A DNA stretch of 64,000 bases, taken from contig CP091278.1 in the NCBI GenBank assembly GCA_021650895.1, forward strand, positions 1,703,659-1,767,658, in the 5' to 3' direction. A model generated the notes under the pieces. It was not told where the DNA came from. It saw nothing but the letters and a program-made list of their open reading frames with translations, and made no database searches. Shown in pieces: positions 15,642-25,769 of the stretch. How positions within the stretch are numbered: position 1 is the first letter of the stretch; each line of letters starts with the position of its first letter. The DNA comes from Candidatus Jettenia sp. Lineage in GTDB: Bacteria; Planctomycetota; Brocadiia; Brocadiales; Brocadiaceae. The translations under genes and the position numbers were made by a program.

Positions 15642-18191
15642 ATGAGAAATTTATTCACTATTTTTCGTAAGGAGTTTGCAGGTTATTTCATATCTCCTAT
15701 TGCATATATCTTTATTATCGTTTTTCTGGTAATAAGCTGTGGTCTCTTTATGACAGGTTTTTTCCTCATGGGCATCGCCGAAATGCGGGCATATTTTACT
15801 ATGCTACCATGGGTATTGATCATCTTTATTCCTGCTATTTCCATGCGATTGTGGTCCGAAGAACGCAAGTCTGGCACGCTAGCCTTACTGCAAAGCCTGC
15901 CTATTTCAAGCTCGCAACTCGTACTGGGAAAATTCTTCGCCAGCCTCGTTTTCTATATTACAGCATTGGCAGGAACGTTTCCTATTCCGTTAATGCTGTC
16001 GGTTATCGGCACACCAGATTGGGGACCTATTTTTGGTGGATATGTGGGTGCTATCTTTCTGGGTGGCTTTTACCTTGCTAATGGTATTTTCATCAGTGCA
16101 TTTTTTAAGGATCAGATCGTATCCTTCATCCTCGCTATGGTGCAATGTTTTATTTTTTATATGCTCGGAACTGATTTTATTGCAACATTTATTGATAGCT
16201 GGATTCCGCAACTTGGATCGTTCCTCAGTTCAACACTAGGATTAGCCTCTCACTTCTCTGCCATTGAGCGCGGCGTTATTGACATCAAAGACATTGTATA
16301 CTTTCTCTCCTTTACCATTGCATTTCTTATCCTTAACATGTACACCCTTGAAAGCAGTATCAAACTTCACTCGCGGGGTAAGTTTGCAATAAACTGTTTT
16401 ATTATCATAGGTATTGCAACTATGATTAATATAATTATTAATCCATTACATCTCGGACGTTTCGATCTGACGAAGAATAATATTTATACGGTAAGTGAAT
16501 CCTCCCGAAAGGTATTGAGCCGTCTCAAGGATGTACCGATTGAAATCACCTACTACGTAACCCCAAAGTCCAAGATGCCAACGGCAATGAAGACACTCGA
16601 ACAGGACGTAGCAGATAAGTTAAAAGAATTCCAAAATCTCAACAAAAATATTAAGGTTAACGTTGTAGATCCTACCAAGGGTATTGAAGATGTAGGAATA
16701 AATGAAAAGGATACAACAGAGTTAGCACAAAAAATCCAGGAGAAAGTTGAAGTACTTCAGAATAAAGGAATCGTTCCTTTCAATGCACAGAGTATCGAAC
16801 GGGATTCCTTTAATATCAAACGTATATATAGTGCAATCAGCATATCATACCTTGATAAGAAAGAAGAAGTTATACCTCAAGTGGTACCACAGAATTTAAA
16901 CACTCTGGAATACGAGTTAGTATCCAGAATATACCGTATGACCCTGAACGAAAAACCCAAGGTAGCACTCTTTTCTCCGGTGGAATACCCAGATCCACGC
17001 TTAAAAGATCCTGCTATGAGAAAAATTATCATGCAGATGGGTCAGCAACTTCCTCCTCCCCACGATAATTATTCAATGATCGCAACCTCCCTCCGACAAC
17101 AGGGGTATGACGTCAGGAAAGTAGAACTAACCGAGGATTCATCTATTCCAGATGGAACAAAAACCCTGATAATACTAAAACCGGATAATCTTAATGAACG
17201 ACAGCGTTATGAGGTGAATAAGGCCCTGGCATCAGGAACAAATCTTCTCATAGCAGTACAGACGTATAATTACACCTATACTCCTGACCACAGACGTGGT
17301 GTTCAGGTAACTCCAATTAAGATTGAATCAGGTGTTAATCCGTTACTTTCATCATTTGGAATTACCGTAAGCGATCAGATTCTTATGGATGCTAACCATG
17401 AGACCCTGGCAATTCCCAGTAGAGAAGAAGTTGGCATATTCTCTGTTATTCAGAATCAACCAGTTAGGCTGCCAATGCATATACGTGTACTGGATAAAAA
17501 CATGAATAAAGAGGTCTCCATTACCGATCAATTGGATGCGCTTTTCTATCTGTGGGGAACAGCGCTGGATGTAGATTCAAAGAAGATACAGGATCTTCAA
17601 TTACAATCTAAAACTCTTGCATACTCGGGAAATACAACATGGACAATTCCTGGTAAGACAGAAACAATTACAAAAACAGACATTACTTCTGATCTTCATG
17701 ACATAAAGCCAAATTTGCCGCTGGCAGTCCTTATAGAAGGGAAATTTCCTTTTGTCTACAAGGGTAAAGATATACCTAAATGGGAGGAACAATCATCTTC
17801 TAAAAACCCAATACCCGATACATCGGAAGAGAAAGAGGAGAAGAATACGGAAGGGCTGGCACCTGAGATAGAAAATATGCCTGCCAAGGCAATAATCATA
17901 GGTTGCGCTGAGATGTTCAATGATCATGTAATTACCGCTGCAGGTAACCCACTATTTTTCCTGAATGCCATAGATGCCCTTACTTTAGGAGAGGAGCTTA
18001 TCGATATCAGATCAAAAGGTAAGGGTGCTGAATATATTGATGAATTATCATCTGGTACAAAATTGTTTTACAAGTGTTTCACGGTTATTTTTATACCGCT
18101 AGTCTGGATTATTGTTGGTATTGTCCGTACCTATATAAGAAGACGAAGACGTGTTGTTTATCAAAAAATGATTATCGCTTCTATAAGGTAA
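15642..18191 (+). CDS. ABC-2 permease (GldF-like) fused to GldG-like auxiliary domain
   Basis: The 849-residue protein starts with a six-helix ABC-2 permease part (about 1-245; FRKEFAGYFISPIAYIF, MRLWSEERKSGTLALLQSLP). A further membrane helix (about 248-268) leads into a large extracytoplasmic GldG/ABC_transp_aux region (FDLTKNNIYTVSESSRKVLS onward). A C-terminal helix and an RRRRR tail end it. Bacteroidetes GldF and GldG are separate proteins; here they are one chain, as in many planctomycetes and proteobacteria. It sits between the ATPase and a DUF4340 gene, the usual three-gene arrangement. GGAGG precedes the ATG. Confidence 0.88.
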   Translation: MRNLFTIFRKEFAGYFISPIAYIFIIVFLVISCGLFMTGFFLMGIAEMRAYFTMLPWVLIIFIPAISMRLWSEERKSGTLALLQSLPISSSQLVLGKFFASLVFYITALAGTFPIPLMLSVIGTPDWGPIFGGYVGAIFLGGFYLANGIFISAFFKDQIVSFILAMVQCFIFYMLGTDFIATFIDSWIPQLGSFLSSTLGLASHFSAIERGVIDIKDIVYFLSFTIAFLILNMYTLESSIKLHSRGKFAINCFIIIGIATMINIIINPLHLGRFDLTKNNIYTVSESSRKVLSRLKDVPIEITYYVTPKSKMPTAMKTLEQDVADKLKEFQNLNKNIKVNVVDPTKGIEDVGINEKDTTELAQKIQEKVEVLQNKGIVPFNAQSIERDSFNIKRIYSAISISYLDKKEEVIPQVVPQNLNTLEYELVSRIYRMTLNEKPKVALFSPVEYPDPRLKDPAMRKIIMQMGQQLPPPHDNYSMIATSLRQQGYDVRKVELTEDSSIPDGTKTLIILKPDNLNERQRYEVNKALASGTNLLIAVQTYNYTYTPDHRRGVQVTPIKIESGVNPLLSSFGITVSDQILMDANHETLAIPSREEVGIFSVIQNQPVRLPMHIRVLDKNMNKEVSITDQLDALFYLWGTALDVDSKKIQDLQLQSKTLAYSGNTTWTIPGKTETITKTDITSDLHDIKPNLPLAVLIEGKFPFVYKGKDIPKWEEQSSSKNPIPDTSEEKEEKNTEGLAPEIENMPAKAIIIGCAEMFNDHVITAAGNPLFFLNAIDALTLGEELIDIRSKGKGAEYIDELSSGTKLFYKCFTVIFIPLVWIIVGIVRTYIRRRRRVVYQKMIIASIR

Positions 18192-18325
18192 TTGTTGAAA
18201 GAGAGAAGATAAACCACTGAGATCGAGGAGAAAAACTTCATATTTCAAATTCTTAAAAAAATTTCTTATCTCTCTATCTTCTATAGTTAAGTTTTTACAA
18301 TAAGATATAAAAAGAGGAGGTTATC

Positions 18326-19573
18326 GTGAAGAACAAACAGATACTTATTGCGATACTGATATTTCTTGGATTAATTGCGATTTATTTTACTACAAGACAG
18401 GGATCTGAGAGGTCTTCGGTAATTGTTGGCTACCAGCCCGTGAGCGAGGGATTCTCTACCATAAACGTTAAAAAGATTGAATTATATAAGGGTAGCGATA
18501 GCAAGCATGCCGTGACTCTCAACAGAGTCACCAATGGATGGGAAGTAGAAAGTAGTTTTAAAGTACCTGGGAACAATGATAAGATTCAAGGCATCCTAAA
18601 TACAATCGCAGGCATTGAAGGTAAACAACGAGCTACAGGGAAAGATTTTTTCGAAGATTTTCATCTCACTGATGATAAAGCCCTCCATTTAGTCTTTACC
18701 GGTGAAGAATCACTACCACATTTATTGGTTGGCAAAAGAGGAGATGATGGCAGAAGCACGTTTATCAGATTGGCAGATAAAGATGCTATCTTAATTGTTG
18801 ATAAGGACATACATAATGAAATAGGTATATGGGGAGATGGTAATCCAAAATCTGAAGACTGGATTGAAAAGCAATTTTTAAAACTCGACGAGAAGCAGAT
18901 ACAAGAGATTGCTTACCATCTTAATGGGAAAGACTTTTTGTTCAAGAGGCAAGAGAAAAAGACAGAGAAGTCAAAAGATAATCATGAAGATAATCATGAA
19001 GATAATAAAAATACTGAAAACAAAGATAAAGAATATGAGTGGAAGCTTGTTTCGTGGGACAAGATTTTTAATGTTAAGGAGTCAAAAATACAGGATATAG
19101 CTTCTGCGGCCTCTTCCCTGTGGATTGAAGATGCCGTTGATCCTGCAGTTTATAATAATGATCTTTTTAAACATACAAATACCAGGATAACCATTTCTAC
19201 AGGAGATAACGAAACATATGTCATACACCTTGCCTGTAAAGATGATAATGCATACATTAAAAAAGAGGGTTCATCTGCCGTTTATAAAATAGCATTACAT
19301 GAAAAGAAAAGAATATTCCCCGATGCAGGCAGGTTTCTCAAGATAGACCTCCCTAAAATTAAAGAACTAGAAGGATATGAGGTTTCTGATTACCGTATTG
19401 ATGCCGATTGGGCAGGAAAACATAAAACTGTTAAGGAATCGAATGATGGCGATAAAACTGTTAAAGTCGTTTATGCCCTCGAGGGCGATACAACCTGGGT
19501 ATGCTTTAACAACGATAATACAGTTTTTGCCTTTCATAAAGGTTTGTATGAAAAATTAAAAAGTAAAGAATAA
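18326..19573 (+). CDS. DUF4340 domain-containing membrane-anchored protein
   Basis: The 415-residue protein has one N-terminal membrane helix (about 5-22, ILIAILIFLGLIAIYF) and a long extracytoplasmic part. That part includes the DUF4340 pattern (GWEVESSFKVPGNNDKIQGIL; LLVGKRGDDGRSTFIRL). A Lys/Glu/Asp/Asn-rich linker with a repeated DNHEDNHEDN stretch lies near residue 215. DUF4340 proteins regularly follow Gld-like ABC genes and are thought to be substrate-handling partners in the periplasm. GAGGAGG precedes the ATG. The last codons run into a 7-bp tandem repeat. Confidence 0.85.
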   Translation: MKNKQILIAILIFLGLIAIYFTTRQGSERSSVIVGYQPVSEGFSTINVKKIELYKGSDSKHAVTLNRVTNGWEVESSFKVPGNNDKIQGILNTIAGIEGKQRATGKDFFEDFHLTDDKALHLVFTGEESLPHLLVGKRGDDGRSTFIRLADKDAILIVDKDIHNEIGIWGDGNPKSEDWIEKQFLKLDEKQIQEIAYHLNGKDFLFKRQEKKTEKSKDNHEDNHEDNKNTENKDKEYEWKLVSWDKIFNVKESKIQDIASAASSLWIEDAVDPAVYNNDLFKHTNTRITISTGDNETYVIHLACKDDNAYIKKEGSSAVYKIALHEKKRIFPDAGRFLKIDLPKIKELEGYEVSDYRIDADWAGKHKTVKESNDGDKTVKVVYALEGDTTWVCFNNDNTVFAFHKGLYEKLKSKE

Positions 19574-19598
19574 AGAGTAAAGAGTAAAGAGTAAAGAG
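19563..19598 (+). repeat. Five tandem copies of 7-bp unit GTAAAGA
   Basis: The unit GTAAAGA is repeated five times with one change (ATAAAGA). The array starts inside the last codons of the DUF4340 gene and contains its TAA stop. Unit slippage here could move the stop codon. Confidence 0.7.
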
Positions 19599-19695
19599 AA
19601 AAAAAGACTTAAATAGATATTTTCTAAAGGCTTCAATTGATGTATAGTAAATTAACCGCAGGTGAATACGGATAAATGCACATACTATAAATCCG

Positions 19696-20964
19696 TTACT
19701 CTTCACTTTTCAACATTGCACCTACTGATATAGCCTTAGTCATGATTAAATCAGTTTCTGCTTTTATCATACGAATAACGCTTGCCCATGTGCTGTCCTC
19801 AGTATTGCGATACGTGTAACCTTTATCAATAACAGCTTTATATATACTTAATACATGTTCAGCACATCGGTCTATCGAGAAACATCGTGCAATCTCCCGT
19901 GCCGCATTTTTTAAATTTTCTTTCTCCTGAGCAGACAAACTGGCAACCCATTGCAAAGCAGAAGCAAACTCCTCCTCATTATCAGAAAACAAGAGACGAC
20001 CATTCATACGATCATTCAGAACCTCACGTACTCCGGGGGCATCTAATGCCACTACAGGTATACCAGCAGCCATGGCCTCAGTTAATACTAATCCTTGTGT
20101 CTCAGTTTGAGACGCGAAGGCGAAAACATCCATTGCATGGTATGCGTTTACCAGTTCTCTATTTTCTAAAGCGCCGGGATGACGGAAACGATGCTCTAGT
20201 TTATTTCGCCTAAAGAAGTCCCTGATCTCATTCTCCAAGGGTCCTTTGCCAATAGCAAGAAAATAAGTGTTCTTTTCCTTTTTAAGAAATATGGCTACTG
20301 CCTGGGCTAAAAACATAATATTCTTTTCAGGAGCAATTCTGCTTACAAACCCCACAACAAATGCATCTTGAGGGATTCCTAATGATCTCCGAAACTCCAT
20401 ACCATATCCCTTTGCAAACTTTTTAACATAAATACCGGTAGGAACTATATCAATACGTGTTTCCACCCCGCGCTGACGCAATAAATCGGCAATACTCTGA
20501 CTTGGCGCAAAAACACGATCACAGAGATTTGCATACCCTGCAGACAAGGCTACTACAAACCGCTTTAAGGCCGGAGAATCACCTGGCACATAGTGTGTGT
20601 ATCGCTCATACAGGGTATGAAAGGTAAAAATTAAAGGCACTTTGTATTTGGCAGCTACTCTGAGAGCTGAGTCACCAATTAAGTATGGATGATGCGAATG
20701 TACTATATCAGGTTGAAATGCCTTCAATTGCTCGGAAAAGATTCCAGGAATAGGCAATTGCACAGAAAAATCAGTTTCGTTAAAATTCTGGATAGCCGGG
20801 ACACGAATTACATCTTTTTCTTCTCTCGGCATATTCCTGAACGTAGGAGCAACTATCACCACTCTATGACCGCGTTTACGGTATTCGTTGGTAAACATCT
20901 CTACCGATCGTTCCACGCCACCTATAAAGGGCTTGTAGGTATTTGTCATCATGAGAATATTCAT
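19696..20964 (-). CDS. GT4 family glycosyltransferase
   Basis: The 422-residue protein has a GT-B fold. The N-terminal start MNILMMTNTYKPFIGGVERSV holds the GG-V acceptor loop, HSHHPYLIGD and HTLYERYTHYVPGD follow, and the C-terminal donor part carries GFVSRIAPEKN and the EX7E motif ETQGLVLTE. The closest known style is the diacylglycerol or phosphatidylinositol glycosyltransferase group of GT4, so a membrane lipid acceptor is plausible but not shown. GGAG of the preceding gene's last codons serves as ribosome-binding site, and only three bases separate the two genes, so they are coupled. Confidence 0.88.
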   Translation of the reverse strand: MNILMMTNTYKPFIGGVERSVEMFTNEYRKRGHRVVIVAPTFRNMPREEKDVIRVPAIQNFNETDFSVQLPIPGIFSEQLKAFQPDIVHSHHPYLIGDSALRVAAKYKVPLIFTFHTLYERYTHYVPGDSPALKRFVVALSAGYANLCDRVFAPSQSIADLLRQRGVETRIDIVPTGIYVKKFAKGYGMEFRRSLGIPQDAFVVGFVSRIAPEKNIMFLAQAVAIFLKKEKNTYFLAIGKGPLENEIRDFFRRNKLEHRFRHPGALENRELVNAYHAMDVFAFASQTETQGLVLTEAMAAGIPVVALDAPGVREVLNDRMNGRLLFSDNEEEFASALQWVASLSAQEKENLKNAAREIARCFSIDRCAEHVLSIYKAVIDKGYTYRNTEDSTWASVIRMIKAETDLIMTKAISVGAMLKSEE

Positions 20965-20967
20965 ACA

Positions 20968-23229
20968 TTACTCCATGGGTATTAATTCTACAGATCTCAT
21001 TCCAGATTGAGAGGCTATTGGCCGATACCCAGCAAGCCGGATTTCAACGACAGGCTCTTCTTTATGCCAGACTCCATCCCAATTAACGGTGGCTTTTCTT
21101 TGATCGCAATGAATCAAAATCGAGATACTACCGAAAGAAGTTGGGGCAGGGCCAAAAGAAAGGGATGTCTGTTGATTGGACCACTGCCGGGGGATACCAG
21201 AACAAAGAATGAGTCGTTTTTCTCCTTCCTCCCGCACAAAACAATTCCTTACCATAAGTATCCATTCAGCGGCAGCCCAAACATGTTGTCCATCGCCCAT
21301 ACATCCTCCACGGGTACGGGGATGAATTGCCTCAGGCCATTGACCAGTTGATGTTGCCAAGGCTGCTATCGTGCTCATTAAATGAAAAAAACGGTAGTCA
21401 TCAGCTCGCAATAGTACTTGGGCAATATGTAACGTAAGATAAGGATTAATGCCAGAGTGGATCATGTCATGGAAAAAGCCGCCGTCAACAAGACATTCTC
21501 TGATAAGATATTCTACGGTATTTAATAAACGGGAATCATGTGGTTCCCATAGCTGCAGTGGATATCCGACAGCTAATGAACCGATTGATCCGCTGTCCAT
21601 CCGCCGGTATGGAGAGGCTGGCATTGAAGAACAACCTATACGTTTGGCTGCAATTTGTAAACTACGTTCAATAGAACTCAGCAAAGAATCAGCCTCCTGA
21701 CGAAATTCTTCGGCAACCTTATACTCATGAAAGGAATCCATCAAATGTGCGGCTGCTCTTAGCCCTGAAACACTCCAGAAATCGTCCCAATAATAGTAAT
21801 CACTAGGACCAAGATGCTCAGCACTAAAACCCGGTGGAAGTAATCCTGCATGGGGAGCGTTTATATGTACAGAAAGACGTTTCCTGTGAATCCACCTGCC
21901 TGCATGCCGGATAGCATTTTGCCATGTTGATTTAGGCTTTTTGCCGGTCAACTCACAAAACCGATGCATAACCCATAAAACCTGACCATTGGAATCCCAT
22001 TCCCCTTCCTGAGACCGAAAATATCCCAGAGTAGTCTGATAAGAAGGAAACAGATCAAGAATCTTCTCTGCACGATCCGTTAACCCGGTACACAGCATTG
22101 CATGTAAAATAAAAGCTGCATCCCGAAACCAGAAACGTTTATACGTATATGGTCCTGCATAGACGGTATCAGGTGAATGAAGAATAAGTGTCCTTAAAGC
22201 AGACTGATAAAGAAACTGGAATCTTTTATCAGGAATACAAAGTCCACAAGCTTCCTGAATATTTTGCTTCCAATGTGTAAAATGAGGTGATTTTGTTGGC
22301 GCAAATAAATGCTTTTTTTCTATTTTCAGTGGTACATCAACCGTAATCCTTCTTGTGCCGCCTGATTGAATTTTAAAAAGCGCTGCTGCTGTGGCCATAC
22401 CAACATCACACGTCACTTCATGCCTCTTGTCCTCAGACAAAATATTTTGGTAAACATCACCCGTACGATAATGAGAAAACGCCCATCGGTCAGGAAGAAT
22501 GCCAAAAAAGACATTATGCTCACGGTTAATCCTCCAACCCTTTTTATCGGGAAGGATAACAACATCATGAATAAAGCTTATTCCTTCTGGGTTATATGGA
22601 CGCAAGGAGACAACAATCCATCCTTGAGAATCTGCATAACCAGTAAGGGAGATCCGGCATACTGGAACTTCAGTATCTGAAATAACCTCGACTTTTGATT
22701 CAAGGGTTATCTTCCCTAAAGCAGTATTTGTTACTACAACAAGATTTCCTTCAAACAGTAAATCCTGGGATCCAGAGGGTAAACGCGATGGTAAAAGAGC
22801 CTGTTTATCCTCTGTGACTATCCAACTATCCAATGACCATCCGTCAAAAAATGGTGTAACCAGCCCACGAGGATCAATAATCGGTATTTCAGGAAAATCA
22901 GGTATGCCTACTGCGGTCCAATTCCTATGAGTGAGATTGATATGAGTAAAAGAAAATGCCCTGGGGATGAAGGATTCATTTTTGGGATCAAACTGCTGCT
23001 CTACCCAGTAAGGCCAAATCCAATCGAGATTATGCTGTATTGCCTGACTGTTTATCAAGCCTCGTGCATGCAATACTGCACCTGCACGCAAAAGCTCCAC
23101 GGGAACCGTGACTTCGGAAGGCTGAGCAAAAAGACTGAGACGGGAAAGTATCAAAAGCGGATCCAGGAAGCCTTGCGATTGCGCCCAATGTTTTATGATA
23201 AATCTCCACGGTAACCACTTCAGCCACAT
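20968..23229 (-). CDS. Six-hairpin (alpha/alpha) glycosidase-like protein
   Basis: The 753-residue protein has a beta-rich N-terminal half (to about 330) and a helical C-terminal half. Signatures of (alpha/alpha)6-barrel glycosidases occur there: YKRFWFRDAAF (about 363-373), DSNGQVLWVMHRF (about 412-424), YYYWDDFW (478-485) and GGCMGDGQHVWAAAEW. Acidic residues in RDA, DSNGQ and WDD are candidate catalytic residues, resembling GH15 and amylo-alpha-1,6-glucosidase types. No signal peptide is obvious, so it is probably cytoplasmic. It is coupled to a GT4 enzyme, suggesting a role in making or trimming the same glycan or glycolipid. Confidence 0.7.
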   Translation of the reverse strand: MWLKWLPWRFIIKHWAQSQGFLDPLLILSRLSLFAQPSEVTVPVELLRAGAVLHARGLINSQAIQHNLDWIWPYWVEQQFDPKNESFIPRAFSFTHINLTHRNWTAVGIPDFPEIPIIDPRGLVTPFFDGWSLDSWIVTEDKQALLPSRLPSGSQDLLFEGNLVVVTNTALGKITLESKVEVISDTEVPVCRISLTGYADSQGWIVVSLRPYNPEGISFIHDVVILPDKKGWRINREHNVFFGILPDRWAFSHYRTGDVYQNILSEDKRHEVTCDVGMATAAALFKIQSGGTRRITVDVPLKIEKKHLFAPTKSPHFTHWKQNIQEACGLCIPDKRFQFLYQSALRTLILHSPDTVYAGPYTYKRFWFRDAAFILHAMLCTGLTDRAEKILDLFPSYQTTLGYFRSQEGEWDSNGQVLWVMHRFCELTGKKPKSTWQNAIRHAGRWIHRKRLSVHINAPHAGLLPPGFSAEHLGPSDYYYWDDFWSVSGLRAAAHLMDSFHEYKVAEEFRQEADSLLSSIERSLQIAAKRIGCSSMPASPYRRMDSGSIGSLAVGYPLQLWEPHDSRLLNTVEYLIRECLVDGGFFHDMIHSGINPYLTLHIAQVLLRADDYRFFHLMSTIAALATSTGQWPEAIHPRTRGGCMGDGQHVWAAAEWILMVRNCFVREEGEKRLILCSGIPRQWSNQQTSLSFGPAPTSFGSISILIHCDQRKATVNWDGVWHKEEPVVEIRLAGYRPIASQSGMRSVELIPME

Positions 23230-23368
23230 ATTTTCTTGCGTTCCTCATATCTTTTCCGTACTTCTTATGATAAACTTCTATTCAGGTAAACTGATACACT
23301 TGAAATAAAAATATCACAAATTACAACAACATTTCTATAAAACATGAGAGCTTTACTCCTTAGTATTC

Positions 23369-23397
23369 ATTTAACATGCAGAATATTTTTAAGTCAA
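23369..23397 (-). promoter_or_regulatory. Possible promoter for the glycosidase-GT4 pair
   Basis: On the minus strand, TTGACT (23397-23392) and TTAAAT (23374-23369) are separated by 17 bases. The -35 is good and the -10 weak. It would give a leader of about 135 bases before the ATG at 23229. Confidence 0.35.
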
Positions 23398-23419
23398 GCA
23401 ATTAATATAAAATACCCCC

Positions 23420-23992
23420 TTAAAAGCACAAACAAATTAAGGGTTTAACCGTCGACTGGGAATAAGTTTGTTCTGAAACAGTAGAGGAAAAAAACGGTGA
23501 GAAAAACGTATCAAGGCAGATAAGGAATTCATGAAGGTTAATCCCCATATACATACCTTTTGGATCACTTATACTTTTTAATACCTGGCGTAATTTATCA
23601 CGCCCGGTTGTGGAAAGATGTCTAAGTCCTGGGAGTTTCTGGAGATGATGCTTAAGGACGGAGATTGAGATTTGAATCAACCCTTGTAAAAATAGTTTAC
23701 AATCTCCTTCTGCTCTCTTCCATAATCCTTCCCATACCTCACCAGCTTCCCACCAATATGAAAAATTATAAAGATCAACACCGTAAAGGTAATCCTCCGC
23801 CTTACGCCATGTTTCCGGGAGTTGAATATTTATCCTGGTATCTTCTTGCAAACCGTAACTATGGCCACGAGGGTCATAGAATGGATGTGGAGTAATTCCC
23901 GGTATATGCCGATAGGCAGGAAAGGAACGTTGCGGACAATAGCGCACGCAAGCAGGATCAAATGGTTGAGGTTGTCTTATACTATATTTCAT
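23420..23992 (-). CDS. DUF309 domain-containing protein
   Basis: The 190-residue protein has the DUF309 helical pair: YLYGVDLYNFSYWWEAGEVWEGLWKRAEGD (about 69-98) followed by LFLQGLIQISISVLKHHLQK. The conserved acidic and tryptophan residues fit the WEAHEVLEELW-like signature of the family. The N-terminal 65 residues are Pro-rich, longer than in small DUF309 proteins. Function is unknown. It lies upstream of the glycosidase and GT4 genes on the same strand but 190 bases away, so co-transcription is uncertain. Confidence 0.7.
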   Translation of the reverse strand: MKYSIRQPQPFDPACVRYCPQRSFPAYRHIPGITPHPFYDPRGHSYGLQEDTRINIQLPETWRKAEDYLYGVDLYNFSYWWEAGEVWEGLWKRAEGDCKLFLQGLIQISISVLKHHLQKLPGLRHLSTTGRDKLRQVLKSISDPKGMYMGINLHEFLICLDTFFSPFFSSTVSEQTYSQSTVKPLICLCF

Positions 23993-24205
23993 CGCAGAAC
24001 CTGTGGTGTGTGGTAGATGCTATGGCGGATTCGCTATCGCTTAATCAGCCCTACCGCAAACCCGCTTGCTTTTTGTAAATCTTATTGAATCTATCCAAAT
24101 AAGGACAAAGCTGCCCTTTCTACTGCAACGCAGCAAACACATAAATTTGTGTGAATTATATAATCATTTACCGCAAAAAGCAATTTTGAATCAGGGGAAG
24201 GGGGA

Positions 24206-25669
24206 TTATTTTAGTATGAGAATGGATTGCTGGGCTATTTCCATAATCTTCGATGGAAAGATACCCAGATGCAGAGTACCGATAACTGATAGAACTATAG
24301 CAACAACAATCAAGGGAGAGAGAGTAAGGGGATTAAAGTCTCTGGTAGGTTCTTTCATATACATAATAACCATAATTCGCAGGTAATAAAAAACGGAAAT
24401 GACAGAGTTTATCACACCAATAACAGCTAGCCCAATATACCCTGATTTTATGGCAGCACTGAAGATATAAAACTTTCCCACAAAGCCAGCAGTAGGTGGA
24501 ATACCTGCCATGGAAAGCATAAAGAGCGACATAGCCACGGCTAAACCAGGGTGTTTGAATCCTAATCCTGCAAAATCATGAATCTGTAGAAACTCATCAC
24601 CTTTTTGACTTACTATAATGACAACAGCAAGCGCCCCAATGTTCATAAACGTGTAAGCCAGGATATAGAACAATACACTAGACACACCCATATCGTTTGC
24701 AGCTACAAGTGCAATGAGAAGATAGCCTGCATGGGCAATACTGGAATACGCCAGCATACGTTTCAAGTTTGTTTGGGCAATAGCAACAACATTGCCGACA
24801 GTCATAGTCAACAATGCAAGGACATAAATAATCTTTTGCCATTCATAATGAGTAGATCCAAAAGCTGTCATAAGGATGCGTAAAAAGGCAGCGAAGGCAG
24901 CAGCCTTCGGTCCTACGGACATAAAGGCTGTTATGGTTGTAGGCGCACCCTCATAAACATCAGGCACCCATGCGTGAAACGGCACAGAAGCAACTTTGAA
25001 CCCAAGCCCAATGATTATTAATGCCATTCCCATAAGCAGCAAAGGATTTGAAATACTACCTTTATCTGCAATGAAGCCGGCGATTTGTTTCAGGTTAATA
25101 GCGCCTGTGGAACCATAAACAAGAGAAATACCGTACAACAAAAAGCCTGTGGCAAAGGCACCCAGTAAGAAATATTTTAAAGATGCCTCATTTGAAATGA
25201 GCTTTGAGCGTTTAAACCCTGTCAGGATATAAATACTAATAGACATGACCTCAAGTCCGATATAGATATTTAACAGGTCTGCACCGGATGCCATGAGCAT
25301 CATGCCTATTGTTGAGAATAAGATTAATGCATAATATTCTCCATGGTTAATCTCTTCGCGTTTTATGTAACTGTGCGAGATTAAGATAACAAGTCCTGTG
25401 CTAAGGAGAAAGATGAAGTTAAAAAATAGAGAATAATTATCGATTACAAAAGATTCATTAAATGAAAATAAAGTCGTTCCGGTAGAATTTCTCGCTAAGA
25501 TAGCTGCTACGATAATCCCCATGAGGGATAGATAAGCCAAAAGATTTTTTTCTCCCAATTTCCTTGAGGATAATATATCCACAATGAGAACAATCATGCC
25601 GAAACCTGCCAAAGTCAGGATTGGTAGAATACTGAGAATATTGAACGTCATTATCGAGACATTTGCCAT
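24206..25669 (-). CDS. nuoN: NADH-quinone oxidoreductase subunit N
   Basis: The 487-residue membrane protein has about 14 helices and is related to Mrp antiporters. It carries the conserved GLEVMSISIYILTGF segment with the key glutamate of helix 5, and VPFHAWVPDVYEGAPTTITAFM with the proton-channel lysine region following. NuoN is one of three proton-pumping subunits of complex I. It ends the nuo operon, 100 bases after nuoM. AAAGGT lies before the ATG; an internal ATG at 25651 is a weaker alternative. Confidence 0.95.
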   Translation of the reverse strand: MANVSIMTFNILSILPILTLAGFGMIVLIVDILSSRKLGEKNLLAYLSLMGIIVAAILARNSTGTTLFSFNESFVIDNYSLFFNFIFLLSTGLVILISHSYIKREEINHGEYYALILFSTIGMMLMASGADLLNIYIGLEVMSISIYILTGFKRSKLISNEASLKYFLLGAFATGFLLYGISLVYGSTGAINLKQIAGFIADKGSISNPLLLMGMALIIIGLGFKVASVPFHAWVPDVYEGAPTTITAFMSVGPKAAAFAAFLRILMTAFGSTHYEWQKIIYVLALLTMTVGNVVAIAQTNLKRMLAYSSIAHAGYLLIALVAANDMGVSSVLFYILAYTFMNIGALAVVIIVSQKGDEFLQIHDFAGLGFKHPGLAVAMSLFMLSMAGIPPTAGFVGKFYIFSAAIKSGYIGLAVIGVINSVISVFYYLRIMVIMYMKEPTRDFNPLTLSPLIVVAIVLSVIGTLHLGIFPSKIMEIAQQSILILK

Positions 25670-25769
25670 ATACCTTTACCTTATATAAGCCCTTTTATAT
25701 CTGGGTCTTTACCATAGCGAGAAACTTACATAGAAACCACAAAAGAATAAAGAACACAAAGAAATCAGT

